Below, one piece after another: positions 23,301 through 37,348 of a DNA stretch of 64,000 bases. The notes beneath the pieces are model-generated. The model was not told where the DNA came from. It saw only the letters and a program-made list of their open reading frames with translations, and searched no databases. Positions within the stretch are counted from its first letter, which is position 1. Each line of letters starts with the position of its first letter. The stretch spans positions 20,516 to 84,515 of the forward strand of contig NW_013654910.1 of assembly GCF_000499385.1 (NCBI RefSeq), written 5' to 3'. The position numbers were made by a program, and so were the translations under genes. The stretch is from Eimeria necatrix. Its lineage: Eukaryota; Apicomplexa; Conoidasida; Eucoccidiorida; Eimeriidae.

Positions 23301-26300
23301 ATAAATATTCAGGCAATTAATTTTGTATTCACACGTGCAGTCTGGGGGAACGCACTGGAAGCCTGAATGTCGCAGACTGCGGAGTCCTTTCGGAGTCCGA
23401 GTTTCTCGAGGGCGCCGACGACGTGGCCTCTTTCGTGTACGTACACCGAGCCGATCTTGAGCTGCTGGAGGCAGCCGACGACTCCTGAGAAGTTCAGCCG
23501 ATTGTCCGTCAGAAGTTGAATTGCTTCATCGACCAAGTCCAGTGGCAAGAAGCCTGACCAGTTCCCCAGCTGGTGGAACACGCTCCGCAGCCGCTCCAAG
23601 TTGCTTTCGTAACGCCGCCGCTGCCGGTCTTCAGCAGAGCTCGTCACTGAACAAAAGTCGCCCCAACCAAACAAACGCGCCTGCAGCAAATGCTGCTGCA
23701 CCTGCTCCAGCGGTTGCTGCTGCACGTGCTGCTGCACATGCTGCTGCTACAGATTCCTCCGCAGCAAATGCTGCTGGGAGTGCAGCTACAGATGCTGCTG
23801 CTGCAAGTGCTGTGGCGCTAAATGATGCTACGAATGTTGCTGTATTGTGTGCTGCTGCAAATGATGCGGCTTTGAATGCTATTGTGAGAACTGCCGTGAG
23901 CCCTAATGCAATATATGTGACTGTAACTGCTGCCGCTGATAATGCTGTTGTTGCTGCTTCTGCGGTTGTGGCACGGGTGGCAGCTGCCGTGAACCCTAAT
24001 GCAATAGATGTGACTGTAGCTGCTTCAGCTGCTAATGCTGTTGTTGCTGCTTCTGCGGTGCTGGCACGGGGGGCAAGCGAGTTTTGGTTTTTCGGCTGCT
24101 GCTGCTATGGCGACGCTGCTGCTGCTGCTTTTTACTGCTTTGTACTCTGCCGCTGCATCAAAACCAACTAGAAAGGCAGCTTTTTGACCCCAAACCCTAA
24201 ATCCATTGCGCTAAGCCCGAAACCGTACGTCTTGAAACTCGGTCTTCTGATACTCTCTCTGAATCTCTGTCGCTAACTCCGTCCATCTCAACAGCACCCC
24301 CAGGGAGCTCATCCATAGACAAATTGTTTCCGAGCAGCTGAACCAAGAACTGGAAGCCTGAAAAAAATAGAAAAGTATATATGAGCAAGCACAAATGCAT
24401 ATAAAGCTAGTTGTGAGCCACCTCAGGGTTATATGCGTGTGCACGTGTGTGCATGCATGCTTACACATTCATACATTACATTTGTACAAGAATACCTAAG
24501 TCCAATTTTGACCCGTCCCATGAATATACGACTATGAAAATACACTCTCGTACTCTTTTTATTAGAATGCCTAAATGCTTGAACACGAGAATAGAGCAAT
24601 GCACGCACAAGCATGCATACATGCAACGGCCTGCATAGAGAAAGATTCGTGAGGCTGGCTGAAAATGCGAAATATATTTGCGGCATTCCCCAAAGCGCCA
24701 GCCCCAGCACTAAAAGTAACATTTTGTTTCCTGCTGCTCCTGATGCTGCTGCGGCTTTTGACTGCTGCTGCTCTCTTTTTGTGTCCCTGCCATATGAAGT
24801 GCATGCACAGATTTGTTCACATGTATGGATATGCAGGCTACATATCTTACGCATACATGTTTAGAAATACATTTGCTGGTTCGCGCACATGCATGCATTT
24901 TTAAACAAATGCAAGTAGGCATGCATCCGTCCTGTGTTCGTGTAATCCCTAATGCGGGCACTGCCTCTTTTACTGTTGTTTTCGTTCGAGTAAGGAATTG
25001 TCGCAGCTAAGCGGCGGCATAACAAGAGCCAGCTGTGACATGGTTACTTTTTTTCAAGAGAAATAATGCTGGGATTGAGAAACTCACAAGACAGCCACAA
25101 GTATCTTTCCGAAATGTACTTCAGCACCTGCACAACGTGGGTGGTCGAGTTCATCCGCTGCAGACGGCCGCCCAGCTGCTTGTCTATGGCCTCCACCACC
25201 AGCTTCAAGCAGGCCAGCTCTGTGGGCTGCAGGATCTTCATCTGCATGCGCCGAAGTCCACAAAAGCCAGCCAAAGTACATACAAATTTGAAAATATGGT
25301 TTGAGGATGCGAAACATGGAATTTCTTGTGTGGAGTGTGCAGCGGGAGAGCTGTGGTAGAACGATTGGCAGCGGAAAGGCTCAAAACAAGAGCATCCACA
25401 AATATCCACATAATGATACAGCCCCAAGGCATAAGTTGCGATGCGGAATATGCTGATCAAGCAAAAGGATATGCGCGTAATATCTACACAGCACAGTATG
25501 AATTGGCTCAACTCGGAGCAGCCATTCAAAAGTAAGGAAGAAAAATAAAAACGATGAAATTGATGAAGAACACAGTGCTTTCTTTCTGCGGGAGGCGCAT
25601 AAGCAACGAAATCAGAGCAGCAACGGAATAATATTTGTACGTATATCACGCAGCAACACCTGTAGACTTGAATGCGCCCTTGAAGTAGACCACAGCAAAG
25701 TATGAGTCAGACTAAGGACTTGAGCACGAAAGATGATTCAAAATGAAGAGAATATATCTCCCTTTTTTGTTTACAAATAGGTGCAGTTACACTCAAATTC
25801 CATTCTTAGTGCGGAAGAGCCACCTCTCGGATGGCGGCGCCCTCAACAATGAGCTCCAGATCTTCCTCTTGCACTTGTCTCTGTTCAATAATCTGGAGGT
25901 CCACTAGGGTTTTCATAATGAGGTGGACCTGCAGCTGCTGCTGCTGAGAGCCCTGAGCCTTGGCTATGAGGGCCAAAATGTCGCGAATCTCGAAATCTTT
26001 TTCAATTCGGTAGCGCTGCAAAGACCGCATGAGCTGGTTGGCCGTCTTGGGGGGCGCGCTGGTGAGGGCCTCTTGGTTGCTGGGGTGTACATCTGCCCTG
26101 GAGAGCTCGAGGCTGCTGTTCAGCAGCCGAGACGCCTTCATAGAAACCTTTTGAGGCATTACATTGTCGAAATAGTCTTGAATGCCACTGCGCACGTTCA
26201 GCGTGTCAAACATTTGCGCATGCACCAGCCGGAACTGCCGAGTCAGCTCCTGGTAGAACTCCACCTGGATTACCTTCAACAGGGTCACGAAACGGTCCTC

Positions 26301-27807
26301 CTGAGACGCTCAACCCTCCAGAAACCCTAAACCCTAAACCCTAAACCCTAGGCCCTTGACCCTGCACTTTGATCTGAACAACCCAGTCTCGCACCCCAGC
26401 CCTGCTGCAGCTTCAGGGCCTGCAGCCTGGCTGCGGGTCTAGGCCAGCCATCTTGAGACCTGAACCCTAAAACTTTTATTGCGGAGACAAGCACTGAGCC
26501 CTAAACCCTAAGCGACGCATGCGGGGACTTCGAGCCCAGCGTTGCAGCTGCAGCTTCTAAAGCCGTGGGCCTGCGCCGGCGTGTCTCAGCTCTTCAGCTG
26601 CCTCTCCCACATCCCGCACTGGCTCCCGGCTAGCTACTTCGGTACTTTGGCCAGCTAGCTATCCTATTCCTCTGGCTAGCTAGCTAGCTGAAGAAGTAGC
26701 CGGCGAGAAGAATAGAAATTAGCTAAAAGAAACGAAAAAGCTGCAGCAAACTGACCTTTCTGCCGCCCGGGGCCTCTTCGCTGCCAAGCCCCGCGTAACC
26801 CGCAGAAAGCGCTGAGCCCGCCCTAGACAGTCTTAGAGAGGGGGCGGAAGTGCCCAGGACGGCTTCTTTGCCAAAAACGGGAGACAGCAGCAGCAAATGT
26901 GTCTCCAGGGTCTTCGCCGCCAAGTAAGGCACAGAAGATATCAGCTCGTCCACAGCCCTGAGCGCCAGCAGCCACGGGGGCTCATCACAGGTTTTTCGAT
27001 AGTGCAAAGGAAATAAAGCAAAAGGTGAAAAAGGCAAAAAAGGAGACAGTCTCTCGCCATTTCGGGCTCGCCAGCACTTCGTTCACTGCGGCCGTCTGCA
27101 AGCAGCTGCTCCGTGACTCCTCCAAATCAATTTCCCATTTGTACCAACTGCGATAAAGTTTAACGGCTAGCTGTGGCTAGCTGTGGCTAGCTGTGGCTGA
27201 TTGTGGCTAGCCGTAGCTAGCTGTGGCTGGTTGTGGCTAGCTGTGGCTAGCTGTGGCTAGCTGCCGGCGGTGTGAAGCTCGGGCAAGGCTCACTGTCCCC
27301 TGTTCTCCTGAGTGACGTAGTTGTAGATGAACTGCAGCTTTCTGGCGTTGATTTTGGACTTGAGCTCATATTCAATTCTGTCCTCTTCAGTGTTGGCGAT
27401 GGCGTTGCGGTCTCTGCCTTCATCGTCCGCCTCCTGCGGCGCCCACAGCCGCCCCAGCAGGAAACAGCGGGCTGCAGCAGCAGCTGCTGCTGCTGCTGCT
27501 GCTACTTGCGCCGCAGCAGCATGTCCAGCAACAGGAGCAGCAGCCACGGCATCACCCGCGGCAGCAGCAGCAGTGAATGCAACGGCAGCATCAGCAGCAA
27601 CTTCACAAGCAGCAGCAGAGCCTGCAATGGCCTCGTTAAGCAATTGCAGTACCAACTACAGCAACCCTATCAGCAACAACTGCGGCAGCCGCAGCAATTC
27701 CTGCAGCAGCACTATGGACGGCAGCAGCTGAAGCAGCAGGGCCTGCATCATCATTTTGAGCCCGAACCACAGCAGCGGTGCCTGCAGCAGCCTCATAAGC
27801 ATCAACT

Positions 27808-27839
<32 letters not shown>

Positions 27840-30800
27840 TCTTGCTGCGATTACATTGGGCATGTCCTCGTCTTCTTCGTCTGTGGTCTCGTCAATGTCT
27901 GAGGGCTCGCTGGCCGAAAGCTCCAGGCTCTCGTCGCTGAGGCGGTCCAGCTCCTCCATGTCAAGATCGTCTGCTTCCCCGGGCCGCAGCGTGGGGAACA
28001 GCAGCTCGTAGTCGCGGTCCAAATCGCCTGATGAGCAGCAACAGCAGCAGCAGCAGCAACAGCAGCAACAGCAGCAGCAACAGCGAAAGGTACTGCGATG
28101 GGACCGTGGGGGGGCTCAGCGCTGTTGCGGCAGCGATGCGTGGACGCAGAAGAGGAAATGCAGGGAAGTTTTCGATCAGGAGTCAGGCTAGGGCTTAGGA
28201 TTAGGGTTTAGGGTTGGGGCTAAGCGCTTTGGCTTAGGGCTAGGGTTTAGGGTTTCGGGCCCACCAGACTGTAAGCTGTATATCTTGACGAGGTCGTGCA
28301 GGGATATCCCCACGGCGGGGTCGATGTTGGTGTTGACTGCATCATTGTAGTACTCGCAGAGTTGCTCCCACTGGGTCTGCAGATGTAAGCCCCAAACCCT
28401 AAACCCTAAACCCTAAACCCTAAACCCTAAGCTTTGAATCCTAGTTAGCTTGCCGGTTGCGGCAGGGCCTGCTAGCAAGCTCTGTGTCGCTTCGTTTGAC
28501 CCCCCGTCAGTTCTACCAGGTCAAATCTAACTACCAGCCTGCTGGAGCCCTAAACCCTAAACCCTAAACCCTAGCCACTGGCCCCCAAAAAACGCACAAG
28601 CTCGGTGTCGCTGCCCTTGACTCTTCTGAGGAGGGCCAAATAGTTCTTCGCAGTGAGTTTGTCTTTGTGGTCGTCGACGAACTTGTCGAAAATAAGCTGC
28701 ACCTTCAGCATCTCATCCAGCTCCTCCGCAGGCGGGTATTTCGGGACAGCAATTATGGCCTGGCTGTAGCTGGTGTTCGGCGCAGGCGACGTGTCCACTT
28801 TGTAGCTAAAGAAGCAGCAAGAGAGATGCAGCACAAACGGCAGCAGCTGCTGCAGAGCTGCAGCAACAGCGAGTGCCCTGCTGCTGTTGCAGCAGCCGCA
28901 ACAACGGCAGCTGCCCTGCGGCTGCTGCAGAGGTCGCACGGCACCTGACGCTAGAAAGAAGGCTAAAGAAAGCAGTGCTTCTCTGGCAGCTACAGCTACA
29001 GATTAATAGCCCAGCAGGCCCTGCTGCTGCTGCTGCTGTTGCTGCTGCTGGTGCTGCTGCTGTGGTGCTGCTACACGCCGTTAGCTCACCCGTATCTGGG
29101 CCCGTACTTGACACCGTCCTTCAGCAGCACAGAATCCCACCCCGTGAGCATGTCCTCCACGCGTTCGCTGTGGCGCTCCACCTCCGCGCAGGTTGCGAAC
29201 CGTGCTGCAGCAGCAGCAGCAGCAGCAGCAACCGCGATGACCACTGGCAGCTGCTGCGAAATTTAAGTTAACCCTAAACTCTCTGTGGAATGCAAGCACT
29301 TAACCCTATGTCTGCGTGGATTGCGATGCCTAGGGAGTTCAACATATGGCCAAACAAGGCCACTTCGGCCTGGGACGTCAGCTACAGCAAGTGCATCTCT
29401 GCCCTAGCTAGAATCCGCAGCGCCTAGGGTTTAGGGTTTAGGGTTTAGGGCCGACCTCCATCCGGCAGATTCGGAATTGCATGCAGCCCCGTGGCGACTC
29501 CATTGCTGTCAATGCTGAAGGCGTTTTCAAAGGGGGCCACGACCTTTTCGTAGACGTAAGTTGCCAGCTGAGGCGGTCAAGAGTGTAAACACATTAGGCA
29601 TGCCTATTAATAAATATAATAATAATTGGAAGCAGATGCCTTTATCCTCACGTAATTTGTGCAGATTCAGGTATATTTTGTATTATTTATGTAGCCGTGA
29701 GAGTGAGGGTTTTCCGCTGGCCTAATCCCTTGGCTAAGCTGCATTGCACTTGCCGCTGCTGGTGGTGCTGCTGCGCCTTCTGCTGCTGCTGCTGCTGCTG
29801 CAGGTGCGCAATAGACTAAGAAGTTTCTAGCCACTGATGCTGCATTCTTTGTTGCAACTGCATATGAGCTTATACAGGTAGTGGTGCTGCAACAAACTAA
29901 TACAAGATAATGTGGGTGTAATGCATTCATGGAACAACATTACAGGTAGGAAGCAATTTTGTCTGTGCAGCATAGATGCAGTAAAATGAAACGCCAGGTT
30001 AACTGCACAGGATTAACGCTTGGGTTTACTTTTTCTTTTTTCCTTTTCATCCCCGCAGAGCCAAAATGCTTCAAAGAGCTTCCAGAGCGGCTTGAAAACG
30101 AATCGGACTCCTCATGGACATAGCCGAGTTGGAACTCTCTCCGCATGCGCATCCTGGCCTCCTGAGGGGCAGATAAGCCGCAAAAGCCAACGAATAACAA
30201 ATAAAATTTTAATAGTAGTCGATTAAATGACTCAAAGCTAGAGAAAACAGCTTGAAGTGTACACAGCGGAACCCATCCAGCAAAGGAAAAACTAATGAGC
30301 AGCTACATTTTTATGACTGCATCGCTCAGCGCCATTTGTAGAGAAAATAAAAATAAACAAAAATGTGAGTTCACATTCGACAAATACATCAAGCATTCAG
30401 ACGTATCTACATTGATTTGCATGCCTGCAGCTATGCATATTCAGAGATATATGTATAAATATATTTTAGCATATTTGTGTCTATCTGTGTATATGTATAT
30501 GCATGCATGAAATGCACATATTTATATAACTGCCACAAGTCCACATGCATACAAAAACACATTTATGTGAGTATACGCAGTGCAACTCCACAGAATATCT
30601 GGACGCAGCCCACATATGCCTGTTCACACACATAACTATCTATGGATAGGGCTTTTATGCAAAATTTGCAAGTAAACATTTGCCAAAACCTTATAGCAAA
30701 AAGTATATTCACACGCAAACACATAGCATGCATGCAGCACAGATAAAGGAATGCAGCGACTGCGCACCCGCAGCTCGTCTCGAATTTTGTCTCTGTAGGC

Positions 30801-33800
30801 TATGAGGGTCTCGTCGGCCACGAGCTGCTCCTTGCCCGTGTAGGTGATGTTCGTGTGGGCGAACCAGTGGTCCAGTGCGAGCGAGAGCAGCAGCTGCATG
30901 TTTTCTTCAATGTAGCGGCTCACGGACTCCTGAGGCCCATCCCGCACAAGCCCAAACCCTAAAACGCCCCTTTGCAAGTGCAGCCGGCCATGCAGCGAAA
31001 GGCACAGCCCCCAGCCTGAAACCCTAGCCCCAAGGGATTAGGGTTTAGGGTTTGTGGGGCGGTGGACAAGCGTCAGCATCTACTGTCCCTCCGCTTGCGT
31101 TAGCCTCCACTGCATGGAATTTCGCGTTTAGGGTTTAGGGTTTAGGGTTGCGGTTCACCCTCGAGGTAACGAAGTTGCTCCAGAGGAAGTAAATGACGAA
31201 AGTGACGGAACCAAACATGGCAGCGTAGGGCAAAAAGGAGTCAGAGTTGACAAGGGCCCCCAAGAGGAACCAAAGAATGAAAGAAGAGACTCCCAAAGTC
31301 ACTGAAAAAAGAGAAACTGTCAGAAATATGCTGCCCAAGGCGTCCACGTGCAGCATCAGCCGAGGCTGCTCATCCCGCAGGAAAGCGCTGCACTCAAGCA
31401 CGCAAAAGCAGCACAAACAGTCAAGGAGCAGCGCAGCAGCAGCGCAGCAGCAGCGCCATGAAGCAGCGCAGCAGCAGCGTCATGAAGCAGCGCAGCAGCA
31501 GAGTCAAGGAGCAACTCGAAAAGCCCTTAAGTTTCGTAAGAACAACAAAATCGCATATTTTTGCATCTTTCTAGGCATTGTGCAGGCGCGTACCACTCTG
31601 CGCCAAAGTTTGTCTGAAAATGCATTTATTCATTTATATATATGTTTAACATACAACATCTGCAATATATTCATGTGCATATATATGGTGTGTGTAATAT
31701 CCATGACCCAAACGATATGTGCAACATGGAGTATAAATAATGTGTGTGGTTTGTAAAATATGTGCACCGTATAAGGCACATACAATCTAGTGCATGTAAT
31801 ACACATAATACATGTAGTACATACAATATAACTGCAGTGATATAACGCATGCATATGTGCGCAGAACACAAAACTGAAGACCAGGCACAAGACAAACGCA
31901 TGCGCATGCATACACAAATGTATGTTTAACATGTGGCGTGTTTTTGAGCCCCAACATGAAGAAAATGCATAAATAGGAGATGCACGAGCACCAAAAAAGC
32001 CGAAAAGGTGAACGAATGAGTTAAATAATTTCACTTATTTGACTCATTTGTTCATTTTTTGGCTTTTTTAATGCTCGTGCACAGCAGGGCACTGCTGCAG
32101 TGGGCCTGCGGACTTGAAGAAAATTGCGACAGTCATCACCAAGAAGTGCAGCGCGGCCAGAGCAAAGATGGAAAGGCCCCAGGGGCCCAAGTTGGAGATA
32201 GTCCTCCAGGAGACATCGAAGGCAATGTCGGGCAAGAGCGAGACCGTGTTGTCGTCGGCGCTGTCTGAGTCCACTTTCTGCAGCAGCAGCAGCAACAGCA
32301 GCAGAAAGAGAAATATGGAAATAAGCATCAGTTATCTCTGAATATTAGTCCATGTGTTTGTTTGTAGTAAGGACAAGAAGATCACTTGGAGCTAGCGGCG
32401 AAAGAGGCAAATAAGGCTAATTGAAATACCCAGAGCAATAAGAGTAATAGTGATACTAATAATGGCAAGAATAATATAACAATAACAGCCACGAAAATAA
32501 TTATAATAATGGGCACAGACAGGCGCAGGAGGCGCAGCAAAAGGCACAAAGGAAGAAATTCAAGTAGCGGCGGAGCCGCAGAGCATATAACAAGCCTTCC
32601 CAAACGAAACGGCGAGCAGCAGCGGCAGCTTTCCCTTTGAACTTGGCTAGCTGGCCAGCTGGCTAGCCGGCAAGATGAGCAGCTGGCTAGCTGGTCACCT
32701 GGCCAGCGGGCTGCTGGCTAGCTCAGTAGCTGGCTAGCTGGCTAGCTGGATAACTACCTAGCTGGCCTAGTGGCTAGCAGGCTGCCGATTAGCAGAGTAG
32801 CTGACTAGTTGACCAGGTGGCTAGCAGGCTAGCTGGCTAGCTGGCTGCCGGCTGGGCGGTTCGTTGGATGGCTAGCTAGCTGCTGCGGCGGGTGCTCACG
32901 GCGAGGGAGTGGCAGTCGTAGAGGTAGAGGCAGACGAGGAGGACTGGGAATCCGTATCCGATGGCTAGCTGGAGACAAACGAGCAAGAAGTTGACGAGGT
33001 TGGGGAGAACTACAAACTCTGCAGTTCTGCTGCTCATGAAGCGCGGCAAGTCCGTCAGCAGCGAGTCCCAGCGCCTGCGGCTGAGACGGCCCACGCCCCG
33101 CGCCCGCCGAATGGCTTTGCCCAGCAGCCGCAGCGCCTTCTCCATCACCACGTTGTTGTAGCACAGGCCCATGTTCAGCAAAGACACGTCCGGAGACTGA
33201 GTCCACCACCTCACGTCTTGGCTTATTTCAATGTTCTCGATTATCCGCACCAGGCGAGACACAGACCTAAACGCCACCAGCAGCAGCAGCAGCAGCAGCA
33301 GCAAAAGCAGCAGGATCAGCAGCAGCAGCGCACATGCGTCTTTAACATGCTAATATATATATATATTTGTGTGTGTGCTCATGTGCGTAGTATATATACA
33401 TACATATCGCATATGTGCACATATAAGGGTGAAAGCATTCACATGTCTCTGGAAATTCAGTAAGAGAAAATCAAATCAAAAATAGAAAAGAAACAAACGT
33501 GCATCGGGCGGCCCTGGCTATGGAAGGCGCTGTTCTCCCCACACAAAACGCCTTAAACACTAACCAGAAGCCCGCAAACCCCAAACCCTAAACCCTAAAC
33601 CCTAAACCCTACAGCCTGACGGCAGGCCGCCGGGCTTTGCAGCTGCGTGCAGTCAAGCGCCTCGGCGCCTCTGTTCCCGCGCCGTGCCACCCGATTCGAG
33701 GTGCGGGACCTGCAGGGCGGGTTTAGGGTTTAGGGTTTAGGGTTTACTTGTAAACGACAACTTGTTTCTCCTGGACGTGGGCGGCCTGGTTGAAGGTTTC

Positions 33801-36046
33801 CTCGTCGGTCTTGGCCAACATCACCAATTTCGACTGAGTGCTCACGACGCACTGGCCCGGGCAGTGCACAGCTTCTGCGGGGGGCTCTGTCGAGAAGGGG
33901 GCTCGAAGATCGGGGCAAACCTTCAACATGGTTTCTTGCACTGAGAAGCCAAACTCCACCAGCTTCGCCTCCGACAAGTGCTGCGAATCCGCCACAAGTC
34001 CGCATGCAAACTCAGTTTTTGGGGCTTTTTTGGCTCCCCTGCCCAGCCCTTACTTGCGCAAAGTCCCTCTTTTAGACACTTATGCATGCATTGCTTATGC
34101 ATGCATTGCATGCATGCATCTGCACATTATCTCTTCCCACATTCGCCTGCACCCTATGCGTGCATACAACATGTATATTTCGTGCATATGTTGTGCCGTA
34201 TATATTGCGTAAATAAGCATTTACCTCTGCCCTTCTTATATATATTAAGCACACACACTGGAAGTATATGCATGCACTATATCTATATGTTATCTATAAA
34301 TATATTCACACAAAACGTATTTAAATGCGTATTATGTACATTGTACATTTAGAGCATGAATGTGTCATGTGGCTGAACAAAGAATGTATATATATATATA
34401 TGAAACAATGTGAATCAATGCATGCATATTCTATATATATTGCCCAGACGCGCAAACGTGTACTTGCCCGCACTAAAGGCATAAAGTTTGTTCACACATA
34501 AATAAACGCATTTTCACTTTTGGCTGCCAGGCAGCAGCAGCCCGCTTTGTTTGCCGGCCATTCTGCCTCTATCTCTTTCCGTCTCATGCTTGTAGACTCC
34601 AAATCCCTGGTCCTAGACGTTAAACCCTAGACCCTAAACCCTAAGCCCTAAACCCTTTTACCGGCCTCCGGCTGCAGCGCCTTGCCTATGAAGGCTTGTG
34701 GCTTTGCTCAGAGCGGTGGCCGCAGCACCCAAGCCCGCCAACCGTCAAGCTTAGGCCCCAAACCCTAAGCGCCGAACCCTAAACCCTCAGCCCCGAGCCA
34801 TAAACCCTAAACCCTAAACCCTCGAGCCAGAGCACCGAGTTTACCTCCATCTCGAGCCCGTGGGTCCTGCAGAAGCAAGCATAGAGGAGCTCCAGCTCGC
34901 ACAAAGGCGTGGGCTTAACTATGAAGAAGGCATTTGACTGGCACACGGCTTCAGACGCGGGAGTGCAGGAGTCCACTTCGGATTCGAACATGCCCAGGTA
35001 GACCAGCTGCGAAGTTTCTTGGTTCTGCATGCATGCATGCATGCATGCAGCAAACAGGCAGGTTTGGGGCTTGTGGGGCGGAGCAGCGCCCGTTGCCTCA
35101 GCCCTACTAACTTTACAGAACCCAACAAGACCATCAGCAGCGTCTCCACAAGAAAGCAACCAGCCCATGAACCCTGCCTCCGCAGCTTGGGGCGCAGCAG
35201 CAGCAACAGCTTAGTTCGCAGCAGCAGCTTAGTTCGCAGCTTGTTGCACAGCAGCAGCAGCGTCATAGTTCGCAGCTGGTTGCACAGCAGCAGCAGCGTC
35301 TGAGTTCGCAGCTTGCGTCGCGGCAGCAGCAGCGTCTGAGCTCGCAGCTTATGTCGCAGCAGCAGCAGCAGCTTAATTAGCAGCTTGTGTCGCAGCAGCC
35401 GCAGCTTAATTAGCAGCTTGTGTCGCAGCAGCCGCAGCAGCTTAATTAGCAGCTTGTGTCGCAGCAGCAGCAGCATAATTAGCAGCTTGTGTCCCAGCAG
35501 CAGCAGCTTAAGTAGCAGCTTGTGTCGCAGCAGCAGCAGCTTAATTAGCAGCTTGTGTCGCAGCAGAAGCAGCATAATGAGCAGCTTGTGTCGCAGCAGC
35601 AGCAGCAGCAGCATAATGAGCAGCTTGTGTGGCAGCAGCAGCAGCATAATGAGCAGCTTGTGTGGCAGCAGCAGCAGCATAATGACTGGAGGAGGAGGGG
35701 GCTGACCCTGAAGTGGGTGTCGACGTGCCAGGCGTAGCTGCCGGTGTTGGGAATGGCGCGGCCCCAGTGCAGCGGGCAGACGAAGGCGCTGGTGCGGTGG
35801 TCGAAGAGCGCCAAGTAAATGTGGTCGGGGCGCACGGGCGAGTCGCCCCACTGCCACTGCACAAACAAGTCCGCGCCCTGCAGCACTGGCCGCCCGGGGG
35901 AGTCGCGCGTGAAGTGCGGCGCCGCGGCCTTCGCGCCCAGCCCGCTCGCGCGGCTCTTTCTCTCCGCGAAGCCCGCGGAGCCCCGCGGGCTCCGCGCGCT
36001 CGACGGCGCCACGCTCCCGCCCCCCGCCCCCTCCAGCAGCGGGACT

Positions 36047-36085
<39 letters not shown>

Positions 36086-37299
36086 GGGGGGAGTGGCGGC
36101 AGCAGCGGCGGCAGCACGCGGGCCGCGGCGCGGGGGGTTTGCTGGGTGGGTTTGCTGGGCTCGCGGGGGGAAGGCGCGTGTTGCACCGGCGCTGGGGATT
36201 CGCAGTGCGCAAAAACTCTAAACCCTAAACCCTAAACCCTAAACCCTAAACCCCAGAAATTCAGCCTTGTTTACTTTGCAGGGAGTCTGCGTCAATGGGC
36301 GTGACGACGCTGCGCCTGGACCTGCTCAGGGAGGGCCTGCTGGACTCAGCTGGCCGCGGCGCCTCCGCAGCAGCAGCAGCAGCCTGGGGTGTATGTACAG
36401 CTGGGCGCCCAGGCTCTTCAATAAGTCCCAACTGCGCCAAAATGTCTTCAGAATTTCCCTCGACGCGCGCAAACCGAGTGCGCCGGGCCGGCGCGGTTTC
36501 TGCGTAAAACAGACCGCCGCAAACCCTAAACCCTAGCCCTCAAACCCTAAACCCTAAACCGCGAGGAGCGGAAAAAGCAGGACGGAACCGAAGAGACAAG
36601 GGCAGGCAACACGCTAAAGCGGAGCAGCAGCACTGCTGGCTTCCGACACTTCGGAGGCGCAGCAGAAGAACACTGTCACGTGCAGGGTTTAGGGTTTAGG
36701 GTTTAGGGTTTAGGGTTTGGGCCGCACCGTGAGTTGGCTCGTCGCGTATTCTGGCCACAGACCTGGCAGCCAGCGCTGCCCCCATAGGCTGGAAGTCCGT
36801 TTTCTTGCGGGCCCTCCGCCGCTGAAAGCCTGGGGGCTCCTGTTCTTCTTCTTTGTCTTCATGTCTGAGCCAGTGCATGCAGTGGGGCATTGCATGCAGT
36901 GGGGCATTGCATGCAGTGGGGCATTGCATGCAGTGGGGCATTGCATGCAGTGGGGCACTGCATGCAGTGGGGCATTGCATGCAGTGGGGCACTGCATGCA
37001 GTGGGGCATTGCATGCAGTGGGGCATTGCATGCAGTGGGGCATTGCATGCAGTGGGGCATTGCATGCAGTGGGGCACTGCATGCAGTGGGGCATTGCATG
37101 CAGTGGGGCAGTGCATGCAGTGGGGCATTGCATGCAGTGGGGCAGTGCATGCAGTGGGGCATTGCATGCAGTGGGGCAGTGCATGCAGTGGGGCAGTGCA
37201 TGCAGTGAGGCAGCGCATGCGGTGGGGCCTTTCGCTGCAGTGAGTCTCTGGTTGCTTCGCAGCCCAGCCACAGACGCATCAGCAGCTGTAGCCGCACAT

Positions 37300-37348
<49 letters not shown>

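Noticed and set aside
26757..28264. A gene boundary splitting the giant gene between exons 24 and 25
   Set aside because: The frame after exon 24 meets a stop at the donor, which first suggested a gene end, but the acceptor at 26958 restores phase and no ATG with good context starts exon 25.
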